5,371 nt of DNA from JADFQT01 sp047516825 (GTDB lineage Bacteria; Chloroflexota; Dehalococcoidia; Lucifugimonadales; UBA3495): assembly GCA_047516825.1 (NCBI GenBank), contig JAKZUA010000018.1, positions 1 to 5,371 of the forward strand, read 5' to 3'. Below, piece after piece: positions 1 to 5,371 of the stretch. Each line of letters begins with the position of its first letter. Position 1 is the stretch's first letter. The translations under genes and the position numbers were made by a program. The notes under the pieces were generated by a model. It was not told the DNA's origin and did no database searches. It saw only the letters and a list, made by a program, of their open reading frames with translations.

Positions 1-44
1 GGGTATGTAAAAACGAGATCATAGCTACGAACCGGCCCGCCACC

Positions 45-77
45 TCTGGATTCCGGCCAACGCCGGAATGATGGAAT
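45..77. repeat. REP-like palindromic repeat unit
   Basis: ATTCCGGC (50-57) and GCCGGAAT (62-69) form a perfect 8-bp stem with a 4-nt CAAC loop. It is flanked by TCTGG on the left and GATGG on the right. The overall TGGATTCC...GGAATGA form resembles a widespread family of extragenic palindromes of the TGGATTCCCGC/GCGGGAATGA type seen in many bacterial genomes. Only one copy is visible here, so calling it a dispersed repeat rests on resemblance. It could instead be the 3'-end hairpin of an upstream transcript, although no T-run follows it. Confidence 0.45.
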
Positions 78-134
78 GGACCTGATAGAGGGTATTTCGG
101 GACGCTTTTGTATTTGAGCAAGTCTCTCCAACCA

Positions 135-161
135 TATAATCGCACGTTTAACTCCGGAGTT
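135..161 (+). promoter_or_regulatory. Consensus -10 box next to a 12-bp palindrome (weak candidate)
   Basis: TATAAT at 135-140 matches the sigma-70 -10 consensus exactly. Ten nucleotides downstream lies the perfect 12-bp palindrome AACTCCGGAGTT (150-161), where a start site and operator could sit. The best -35 match, TTGAGC (114-119), is only 15 nt away, which is short. No gene begins within about 350 nt downstream. The box may be chance, a distal promoter for the transporter cluster, or the promoter of a small RNA. Confidence 0.2.
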
Positions 162-313
162 CCCAAATGAAATACATACCCCTGTCAGCCCAGGGAGAGG
201 GGTGAAATTGTTGTCTCCTCTCTGCTGCTCCGACTACTTATCCCCCTAGTACGGGCGGATTGCCGGAACCCGTCCGGCTCCCAGCCCCCACATTCCCGGA
301 CGCTGACTTATGG

Positions 314-346
314 TTGCGAAATTCGCAATATGAATATCGTTATTGC
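314..346. promoter_or_regulatory. Operator-like overlapping inverted repeats
   Basis: TTGCGAA (314-320), a single central A, and TTCGCAA (322-328) make a perfect 15-bp palindrome with an AT-rich centre. This is the usual form of a site for a dimeric helix-turn-helix regulator. A second inverted repeat overlaps it: GCAATA (325-330) pairs with TATTGC (341-346) across 10 nt. The pair lies roughly 95-125 nt upstream of the candidate promoter of the lipoprotein gene. The regulator is not encoded here, and I do not assign the motif to a known family. Confidence 0.35.
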
Positions 347-391
347 TACGTCAATGCCAGATAATCCCTGCATATCGTAGATTTGATATTC

Positions 392-413
392 CCTGACACC
401 GTTAGGTGTCAGG
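392..413. promoter_or_regulatory. Perfect 9-bp inverted repeat just upstream of the -35 region
   Basis: CCTGACACC (392-400) and GGTGTCAGG (405-413) are exact inverted copies separated by GTTA. No T-run follows, so an ordinary intrinsic terminator is unlikely in the + direction. The repeat ends 2 nt before the possible -35 hexamer (416-421). That position suits an operator or an activator site for the transporter promoter. It could also be the terminator or protective hairpin of a transcript entering from the left. Confidence 0.35.
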
Positions 414-415
414 TA

Positions 416-446
416 TTGTCTATTAGCAAGGATTTTGTGCTAGAAT
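416..446 (+). promoter_or_regulatory. Candidate extended -10 promoter of the transporter cluster
   Basis: TAGAAT (441-446) differs from TATAAT at one position and is preceded by TGC (438-440), the TGn of an extended -10 element. A partial -35, TTGTCT (416-421), sits 19 nt upstream, which is wide but tolerable with an extended -10. Transcription would start around 452-455, downstream of the ATG at 445. That would make the ATG at 445 unusable as the start and favours an initiation codon at 478 or 517. This is prediction from motif only. Confidence 0.35.
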
Positions 447-503
447 GAGCCAAATCACCGGAGTACCCGGAGGACTTATGTACTACCCTATAAATGGGAC
501 ATC

Positions 504-510
504 AAGGAGG
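504..510 (+). promoter_or_regulatory. Ribosome-binding site deciding the lipoprotein start
   Basis: AAGGAGG is a full Shine-Dalgarno match and lies 6 nt before the ATG at 517, which is ideal spacing. A second, weaker initiation site lies just upstream: GGAGGA (469-474) before the in-frame ATG at 478, only 3 nt away. The in-frame ATG at 445 has no well-spaced site. The 517 start also gives the most compact lipoprotein signal peptide. Confidence 0.75.
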
Positions 511-516
511 ATTACT

Positions 517-2250
517 ATGGCGCGATACCGGCTATACATCAACAGGCTTTTGGCAGCGGGCGCAGTCGGACTGCTCTTGTTCATATTAGCCTGCGGCTCG
601 GCGGCTCCCCAGGAGATAGTACGGGAAGTGGAGGTCGAGAAAGAGGTAATCCGGGAAGTGGAGGTGGAAAAGATTCTGATAGCCACGCCCACCCCGGCGG
701 CAGCTCCGGCGGCGGCCACCGAGTCGGAAGGCCACCTGCGCATAACCTACACCTCAATGGGCAGTGATGGCATTTACCCCAAGGCCAGCAATGTCAATGC
801 CGGTGGCAAAGATGTCAACTCGTCCATGTACGACGTGGTGATTGGCTCCAATGCCCAGGGCGCGTTCAGCAAGGACACGGGTCTGGCCAATGACTGGTCG
901 GTTTCTCCCGACGGAACGGTGCACACCATCAACCTGCGCCAGGGAGTGATGTTCCACAATGGCACGGAGGTAACGTCTGAAGACGTGATGTTCAGCGCGT
1001 TGGAGGTCATGGAGGACGACGCGCAGACCGCATTCATCCAGGAACTGACGCCGCTGTGGGACAGCTACGAGACCCCGGATGCCTATACCTTCGTAATCAA
1101 CTGCCACACTCCCTGCCTGTATGCCCCATGGATTTTCTCCGGCGTGCGCGGCACGGAGGGGATGATAGTACCCAAAGCCCACTATGAGGCGGTGGGGGAA
1201 CCGGAATTTGCCAAGGCTCCTATTGGCAGTGGTCCTTACCAGTTTGTCGATCAAGTGCTGGGCGCTTCGGTGGCGGTAGAGTCCATAAACCGTCCCCACT
1301 TCCGCGGCGGTGCCGGCGGCGGCATACCCAAGTACGCCCAAATAACCTTCCTGGGTGTGTCGGAGGAGACCACCCGCATTGCCATGCTGAAGTCCGGCCA
1401 AACCGACGTAATTGACGTTAGCCGAGAGCGGATAGCCCCGCTGGCCGACGATGGCTTCAACATTTTCTACAAGGACCGGGCCCTGCTGTCGGGAATGTAC
1501 TTCTTCCAACAGTGGGAGGACGGCAACCCCTTCGGGGACATCCGGGTGCGGGAGGCTTTGAACAAGGCCATCAACCGGGATGCGATCCTGGAACATATCT
1601 TCCTGGGCCGGGGCAGCACTACGTTGTACCCCATGGGCAGCTATGCAGCCGAGAGTGGCTATGATCCCGACCAGAGCTCCTACCCTTACGACCCGACTCG
1701 GTCCCGGCAGTTGCTGGAGGAAGCCGGGTACTCTGACAGCAACCCTCTGGAGATCAAGCTGGCCATCTACTCCTTCGGTGGCATCGCCGAGTTCGCCCGC
1801 ATGATTGAGGCCGTGGGCGCCGACTTTGAAGCGGTGGGGGTGAAGGTCAACTTCCAGCCCACCGAGTATGGCACTCTGCGGAGTATGCGCCGAGCGTGGA
1901 GTCTGGGTGGTGGCTGGGTTGGTCCCTGGGGCACCCATAACCGGGCGGCGCCGGCTGAGATTTTGAGCATTGTCAAGGTACTAAAGCACTCCACGGCACC
2001 TTATACCACTTATAAGAACCCGGAGTTCGACGCAATCATGGACCAGGCCTTCGCCTCTACGGACGCAGATGAGGTCAAGAGACTCATTAGCGAGATGCAG
2101 CAACATCTGCTCGCCAACTACGACGGTATACCACTGTTTGAGGTGGACTCGGCCTTTGCCGCCATCCCGGACATCACCTACTGGAACACCGGGAAGGACT
2201 CCTACGACAACAACGTGGACAGTCTTTTCTTCCCCGACCTGAGGTGGTAG
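517..2250 (+). CDS. Family 5 (peptide/opine/nickel-type) ABC transporter substrate-binding lipoprotein
   Basis: This 577-residue protein would be anchored outside the cytoplasmic membrane and would bind the solute for the two permeases encoded downstream. The N-terminus has Arg residues at 3, 5 and 10, a hydrophobic core at about 11-24, and a lipobox ILAC with the lipidated Cys at 26. A charged repeat linker (REVEVEK at 36-42 and 46-52) and an Ala/Pro/Thr stretch (about 56-68) follow. The binding domain starts near residue 73. Family 5 hallmarks are GLANDWSVSPDG (122-133), LRQGVMFHNG (140-149) with TSEDV following, GSGPYQF (237-243), DIRVREALNKAINR (341-354) and RQLLEEAGY (397-405). Cys196 and Cys200 could form a disulfide. 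The start at 517 is chosen for its Shine-Dalgarno sequence; in-frame ATGs at 478 and 445 would add 13 or 24 residues. The family imports di- and oligopeptides, nickel, opines, sugars and other solutes, and the actual substrate cannot be read from the sequence. Confidence 0.93.
   Translation: MARYRLYINRLLAAGAVGLLLFILACGSAAPQEIVREVEVEKEVIREVEVEKILIATPTPAAAPAAATESEGHLRITYTSMGSDGIYPKASNVNAGGKDVNSSMYDVVIGSNAQGAFSKDTGLANDWSVSPDGTVHTINLRQGVMFHNGTEVTSEDVMFSALEVMEDDAQTAFIQELTPLWDSYETPDAYTFVINCHTPCLYAPWIFSGVRGTEGMIVPKAHYEAVGEPEFAKAPIGSGPYQFVDQVLGASVAVESINRPHFRGGAGGGIPKYAQITFLGVSEETTRIAMLKSGQTDVIDVSRERIAPLADDGFNIFYKDRALLSGMYFFQQWEDGNPFGDIRVREALNKAINRDAILEHIFLGRGSTTLYPMGSYAAESGYDPDQSSYPYDPTRSRQLLEEAGYSDSNPLEIKLAIYSFGGIAEFARMIEAVGADFEAVGVKVNFQPTEYGTLRSMRRAWSLGGGWVGPWGTHNRAAPAEILSIVKVLKHSTAPYTTYKNPEFDAIMDQAFASTDADEVKRLISEMQQHLLANYDGIPLFEVDSAFAAIPDITYWNTGKDSYDNNVDSLFFPDLRW
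622..672 (+). repeat. Tandem repeat coding the charged lipoprotein linker
   Basis: Two 21-nt units (622-642 and 652-672) sit at a 30-nt period and match at 18 of 21 positions. Both encode REVEVEK, giving a 10-residue repeat (REVEVEKEVI then REVEVEKI). Such alternating Glu/Val and Lys linkers directly after the lipid anchor are common in Chloroflexota lipoproteins. They probably hold the binding domain away from the membrane as an extended or helical spacer. Confidence 0.75.
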
Positions 2251-2261
2251 GAGTCGCCATA

Positions 2262-2306
2262 GTCGGCGCGACCGACAATATCAGGGGCGGGTCCAAGACC
2301 CGCCCC
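2262..2306 (+). promoter_or_regulatory. Intercistronic stem-loops between lipoprotein and first permease
   Basis: GGGGCGGGTC (2284-2293) and GACCCGCCCC (2297-2306) form a perfect 10-bp, very GC-rich stem with a CAA loop. A smaller stem GTCGG/CCGAC (2262-2266 with 2272-2276) precedes it. The sequence after the large stem is AACAAACC, with no U-tract, so efficient intrinsic termination is unlikely. A stable hairpin here would more likely block 3' exonuclease decay or cause partial attenuation. Either would give more binding protein than permease, as known for malE-malF. That role is inferred from position. Confidence 0.55.
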
Positions 2307-2368
2307 AACAAACCTGACCGGTTGACTCCTTGGGAGAACTGCCAGCCGTCTCCAATTAAGGACGGATT

Positions 2369-3286
2369 ATGCAACGTTACATTGTAATGAGGGTAGGACA
2401 GTCGGTAATTGCCCTCATCATCCTGTCCATGATCATATTTGCCCTGGGCCGCTTCAGCGGAGACCCAATAATTCTCTTGTTGCCACAGGAAGCCACCCAA
2501 GAAACGGAGGACGCTCTCCGCGCACACTATGGCCTGGACCAGCCCTGGCCGGTTCAATACTGGAAGTTCGTCAGCAATGCGGTTCAGTTTGACTTTGGCG
2601 ACTCCATCAAGGCCAAGCGCCCGGTGATGGATTTGATCGGGCCGAAGGTAATGAACTCGGTCAGGCTGGGACTGGTGGGCATGGTTATCACTATAATTAT
2701 CGGCGTGCCCTTAGGAGTGCTGGCGGCGGTTAAGCGGGATACCTTCTTCGACGGAGGCGCCAAGCTGATTGCCGTGCTGGGTCAATCTCTGCCCCAATTC
2801 TGGTTGGGCATCATGCTCATTCAGTTATTCACCGTGCGGCTTGACCTGCTGCCGGCGGCCGGCACCGGGGGTATCACTCACTACATCATGCCTGCCTTTA
2901 CCTTGGGCTGGTGGGTAGCCGCCGCCGTAATGCGCCTGCTGCGCTCCAGCATGCTGGAGGCCCTGGACGGCGAATACATTAAAATGGCCCGCATCAAGGG
3001 TCTGCCGGAATACAAGATAGTGTGGAAACACACCTTCAAGAATGCACTGATTCCGGTGCTGACCTTTGCCGGCACCTACTTGGCGACCTTCATTACCGGG
3101 GCAATTCTGGTGGAAACGGTTTTCGCTTGGCCCGGTCTGGGCCGGCTGGTCTACGATTCCATCATCTGGCGAGACTTTCCGGTGCTGCAAACCCTGGTGC
3201 TGATGATTGCCGCCGTAGTTATAGCGGTGAACATGGTGGTGGACATCCTTTACGCTTACATAGACCCGCGTATTCGATACAACTAA
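2369..3286 (+). CDS. DppB/OppB-type ABC transporter permease
   Basis: This 305-residue inner-membrane protein forms one half of the import channel together with the next gene. Predicted membrane segments lie at about 10-27, 98-119, 133-156, 170-190, 228-248 and 274-296. The large external loop after the first segment has the family pattern GDP (31-33), LRAHYGLDQPWPVQYW-type sequence (about 50-65) and a PVMDLI stretch (85-90). The cytoplasmic EAA-like loop that docks on the ATPase is at about 203-229 (KMARIKGLPEYKIVWKHTF). Conserved ETVFAWPGLGRL (249-260) and the C-terminal YIDPRIRY (297-304) complete the DppB signature. Length is usual for the family. AAGGA (2358-2362) lies 6 nt before the ATG, supporting this start. 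The gene follows the lipoprotein after 118 nt and precedes the second permease by 26 nt, so one transcript is likely. Confidence 0.93.
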   Translation: MQRYIVMRVGQSVIALIILSMIIFALGRFSGDPIILLLPQEATQETEDALRAHYGLDQPWPVQYWKFVSNAVQFDFGDSIKAKRPVMDLIGPKVMNSVRLGLVGMVITIIIGVPLGVLAAVKRDTFFDGGAKLIAVLGQSLPQFWLGIMLIQLFTVRLDLLPAAGTGGITHYIMPAFTLGWWVAAAVMRLLRSSMLEALDGEYIKMARIKGLPEYKIVWKHTFKNALIPVLTFAGTYLATFITGAILVETVFAWPGLGRLVYDSIIWRDFPVLQTLVLMIAAVVIAVNMVVDILYAYIDPRIRYN

Positions 3287-3299
3287 CGGTACAACGGGC

Positions 3300-3304
3300 A
3301 GGAG
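3300..3304 (+). promoter_or_regulatory. Ribosome-binding site for the TTG-started second permease
   Basis: AGGAG lies 8 nt before the TTG at 3313. The codon immediately before that TTG is an in-frame TAG (3310-3312), so the reading frame cannot begin further upstream. The next in-frame near-start, GTG at 3373, has no comparable site. TTG at 3313 is therefore the best supported start. Confidence 0.65.
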
Positions 3305-3312
3305 TTGAATAG

Positions 3313-4209
3313 TTGGCGACGATACAGACGACGATATCGAGCGGACAGGCTCTCTTGGGAAAGGGCAGGCAGGTGGCGGCGAGTTTGCGGCGGGTGCCGT
3401 TAATACCACTCGCAATCATTGTCATTATAGTGTTCACTTCCATTTTTGCCCCGCTGCTTACTTCCCATTCCACGACCAAGCCATCCCTGGCGGACCGATT
3501 GACCCCTCCGGTCTGGCAGGAAGGTGGTACCTGGGAGCATCCCCTAGGCACCGACGCCCTCGGGAGAGACCTGGGCACGCGGCTGATGTACGGCGGGCGG
3601 GTCTCCCTTATGGTGGCTATGTTGACTCTGCTAATCGGTGGCGGCATTGGAACCGCCATCGGCCTAATTTCCGGGTACTTTGGCGGGCGGATCGACGCGG
3701 TGCTGATGCGCAGCGCAGACAGCACCCTAGCCTTCCCCATTATTCTATTTGCCATTCTGCTGGTGGTGGCCATCGGCCCCAACACGGGCAACGTGATATT
3801 AGCCATCGCTCTTGTACTGTGGGCCCGCTATGCCCGGGTCATTCGCGGGGAAGTGCTGTCCCTCAAGGAGCGTGACTTCATCGCCCGGGCGCGGGTGGCC
3901 GGCTGCTCGCACTTGCGGATAGTGGTGTTCCACCTGTTCCCTAACACGGTTAACACGCTTTTGGTTCTCCTGACCCTTCAGGTAGGCTGGGTTATTATCG
4001 TTGAAGCCTCTTTGAGCTTTCTGGGAGCGGGTATTCCACCGCCTACTCCGGCATGGGGCAGTATGGTTTCCAGCGGACGCGAGTACGTCGATACGGCTTG
4101 GTGGGTGTCTGCCTTGCCGGGAGTGGCCATAATGTTGGCCGTCGTCGCCTTCAATTTATTTGGGGACTGGCTCAGAGACACATTAGACCCCAAGCTACGA
4201 CAGGTTTAG
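3313..4209 (+). CDS. DppC/OppC-type ABC transporter permease
   Basis: This 298-residue protein is the second channel subunit, partner of the DppB-type permease directly upstream. It has a cytoplasmic N-terminus, a first membrane segment at about 29-48, and a short external loop. The DppC hallmark HPLGTDALGRD (76-86) and the following YGGRVSL (93-99) are present. Further membrane segments fall at about 100-120, 138-156, 158-174, 213-236 and 268-287. The EAA-type loop that contacts the ATPase is at about 185-211 (ERDFIARARVAG, then FHLFPN). EASLSFLGAGIPPPTPAWG (231-249) and the C-terminal DTLDPKLR (289-296) are diagnostic. Length is normal. Translation starts at TTG directly after a stop codon. 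No ATP-binding protein gene follows, which is unusual since dpp/opp clusters commonly continue with two ATPase genes. Confidence 0.93.
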   Translation: MATIQTTISSGQALLGKGRQVAASLRRVPLIPLAIIVIIVFTSIFAPLLTSHSTTKPSLADRLTPPVWQEGGTWEHPLGTDALGRDLGTRLMYGGRVSLMVAMLTLLIGGGIGTAIGLISGYFGGRIDAVLMRSADSTLAFPIILFAILLVVAIGPNTGNVILAIALVLWARYARVIRGEVLSLKERDFIARARVAGCSHLRIVVFHLFPNTVNTLLVLLTLQVGWVIIVEASLSFLGAGIPPPTPAWGSMVSSGREYVDTAWWVSALPGVAIMLAVVAFNLFGDWLRDTLDPKLRQV

Positions 4210-4246
4210 CTTCCTACCCGAATCTCGCCTTGACACCTGCTCATAT

Positions 4247-4263
4247 TGAGCTAATTTAGCTCA
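4247..4263 (+). other. 7-bp hairpin after the last permease gene
   Basis: TGAGCTA (4247-4253) and TAGCTCA (4257-4263) pair perfectly around ATT, 38 nt past the permease stop codon. No U-tract follows, so a standard intrinsic terminator is not supported. It may still protect the 3' end of the transporter mRNA or mark the junction with the insertion sequence. The rest of 4210-4310 shows no gene. Confidence 0.3.
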
Positions 4264-5371
4264 GCGGAAAGTCACGGGCTAAGAATACAAGAGGGACTGG
4301 CATCCAACAACTATTGTATTGATAGGTAGAGGGACTTGAGCTTGATGCGGGCGTCCTCGGTTTAAAAGCGCCAGTCGTACACCCGAATCCCCTGCCGATT
4401 CCGTCGGTTCCTCTATGCCCTTGTTTTCTGTTCCAGGATTTCCCGGCTGGGTATCCGGCGGTCCAGGCACTGCCGCGCCAGCACCTCTAGTTCTATCTCC
4501 ACCATATTGAGCCAACTCCCTTGCTTCGGCGTGTAGTGAATCTCCAGCCGCTGTGCAATGCGCCGGGCCTCCGCTGGCTCGAGGGCCTCGTACAGAGATG
4601 CCGGATGATGGGTGTTCAGGTTATCCATCAGCAGCACTATCCGCTCCTTTTCGGGGTAGTCCTCGTCCACCAGTTTCCGTATCACCCGCGCCCAACCCCT
4701 CCGGGTGCGCCGGTCCGCGACCTCCACCCGCCGCCATTCCTCTAGGGGCGCGAACAGTATGAACAGGTTGCCCACCCCGTTGCGCTGATATTCATAGTCG
4801 TAGGCCATGACCCCACCGGGCCGCGACGAGCGGGGCTGACGGGTCTCCTGCACCAGTTACTAGCCGGTCTCGTCCAGGCAAACCAACACTTCGTTGTCAT
4901 CGAACCGGCGATGATTGACCTCCAGCACGTCCTCCATGGCGCACACGAACTCGGCGCTGCCTTGGGGAGGGAAATACTAGCATTCCTTCAGCCAAGGCTT
5001 GAGTTATTTTTTCAAAGTCCGGCGCACCGTTTCGGTGCTGATGCTCTCCACTATCTCCCGCTCCACCAATCCGTCGGCTAGCAGTTGCAGCGTCCAACTG
5101 ACTCGTCCCTCCAGTGGTTGGGAGCAGGCCAGGGCCATCAAGTGGGCTTCACCCTGGCCTTCCAGCTATTTCCGGCGGCGTTGAGCTGCCGTTTGCGTTC
5201 CAGAACGGCCTTTACACCCTCCTCCACGCACCGGCGGCGCACCCGTTCCACCGTGGCGGTGCCCAGCCTCAGGGCCTGGGCTATCTCCTGGCCCATCAGA
5301 CTGGTTCTCATCGCTCAGCAGCAGAATGCGGGCGTGAGTCTGTTTATAGGCTGCCGCCCGCCCCTTAGACA
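4264..5371 (-). mobile_element. IS630-family insertion sequence remnant (ends undefined)
   Basis: The element is inferred from the transposase pseudogene. Its transposase-distal end should lie a short distance left of 4311, somewhere in 4210-4311, but no terminal inverted repeat can be confirmed because the other end is outside the window. The start given here is therefore only a guess. It is inserted downstream of and convergent with the transporter genes and does not interrupt them. Confidence 0.6.
4311..5371 (-). pseudogene. Decayed IS630-family transposase, N-terminus beyond the window
   Basis: An intact version would be a DDE transposase that cuts and moves an IS630 element into TA sites. 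Reading the - strand from the window edge shows THARILLLSDE, then a helix-turn-helix stretch GQEIAQALRLGTATVERVRR (5293 downward). SQPLEGRVSWTLQLLADGLV, LKPWLKE, SAEFVCAMEDVLEV, CLDETG, MDNLNTH and YTPKQGSWLNMVEIELE follow. The end is DARIKLKSLY (to about 4326). The three catalytic acids are readable: Asp at 4874-4872, Asp at 4625-4623 and Glu at 4499-4497. The frame is broken by stops at 5168-5166, 5006-5004, 4979-4977, 4862-4860, 4859-4857, 4415-4413 and 4364-4362; its own terminal stop is probably 4313-4311. The helix-turn-helix stretch is out of frame with both sides, implying two compensating indels near 5290-5297 and 5168-5180. The longest open piece (4853-4413) lacks the first Asp, so no active enzyme is expected. 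Perhaps 20-30 N-terminal residues lie outside the window. Confidence 0.88.

Larger units (their letters stand above)
1..516. other. Upstream non-coding region with many short palindromes
   Basis: I find no open frame with family-like sequence and a start signal here on either strand. The region is rich in short inverted repeats. These include the REP-like palindrome at 50-69, a 12-bp palindrome at 150-161, and a weak 6-bp pairing of 178-183 with 198-203. There is also a 6-bp stem GCCGGA/TCCGGC at 262-278, a 15-bp palindrome at 314-328 and a 9-bp stem at 392-413. The last 100 nt hold the likely promoter and the ribosome-binding sites of the lipoprotein gene. The gene to the left, if any, lies outside the window. 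Confidence 0.6.

Noticed and set aside
178..203. ACCCCT/AGGGGT pairing as an intrinsic terminator
   Set aside because: The stem is only 6 bp with a 14-nt interior that pairs in competing ways, and no U-tract follows.
1..444. CRISPR array or riboswitch in the upstream region
   Set aside because: No repeat recurs at regular spacing, and no conserved riboswitch core was recognised. Only isolated inverted repeats are present.
754..1938. Antisense open frame of 394 codons inside the lipoprotein gene
   Set aside because: Its codons align exactly with the sense codons, so it stays open simply because the gene avoids TTA, CTA and TCA. Its translation has no recognisable motif, and the sense strand encodes a well-marked family.
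2322..2327. TTGACT as a -35 box for an internal promoter before the first permease
   Set aside because: No acceptable -10 hexamer is found 16-19 nt downstream.
2825..3806. Antisense open frames across the two permease genes
   Set aside because: They are shadows of strongly conserved permease genes, with no family-like motifs.
4246..4290. tRNA-like D-arm motif TTTAGCTCAGCGG
   Set aside because: The D-stem partner, anticodon arm and T-arm cannot be drawn from the following sequence. A broken tRNA at the IS border cannot be excluded but is not supported.
4521..5368. Several + strand open frames over the transposase region
   Set aside because: Low-complexity Pro/Arg-rich translations opposite a recognisable transposase. 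They are shadows.
4311..5371. Stop-codon reassignment as an explanation for the TAA/TAG codons in the transposase
   Set aside because: The three transporter genes end in TAG, TAA and TAG and have no internal stops. The residues expected at the transposase stops are mixed (Trp, Lys, Gln, Thr), so no single reassignment fits.

Overview
The window holds one clear, intact gene cluster: a secreted lipoprotein followed by two membrane permeases of a peptide/opine/nickel-type (family 5) ABC importer, all on the + strand. A decayed IS630-family transposase follows on the - strand, convergent with the cluster. GC-rich coding sequence and a lipoprotein linker made of a repeated REVEVEK unit followed by an Ala/Pro/Thr stretch are typical of Chloroflexota lipoproteins. 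A member of that phylum, perhaps a Dehalococcoidia/SAR202-like or related lineage, is my best guess. This is an inference from protein style, not a placement.

Layout. Positions 1-516 contain no supported gene. They hold a REP-like palindrome (50-69), several short perfect inverted repeats (150-161, 262-278, 314-328, 392-413) and a plausible extended -10 promoter (438-446). The solute-binding lipoprotein runs 517-2250, with a strong Shine-Dalgarno sequence 6 nt before its ATG. A 118-nt spacer carries a perfect 10-bp GC-rich stem-loop (2284-2306). The DppB-type permease occupies 2369-3286. After a 26-nt gap the DppC-type permease (3313-4209) starts at a TTG. The transposase remnant runs from about 4311 to the window edge.

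How it works together. The lipoprotein would capture a peptide-like or other small solute outside the membrane and pass it to the DppB/DppC heterodimer. Two ATPases of the DppD/DppF type would normally power import, but none is encoded here. The cluster ends directly against the insertion-sequence remnant, so the ATPases lie elsewhere, were lost, or are supplied by another system.

The transposase cannot be made whole. Its catalytic residues can still be read, but the frame carries seven stop codons and two compensating frameshifts. I see no convincing previously undescribed system in the window. The points most worth a second look are the regulatory-looking palindromes upstream, the missing ATPases, and the decay pattern of the insertion sequence.
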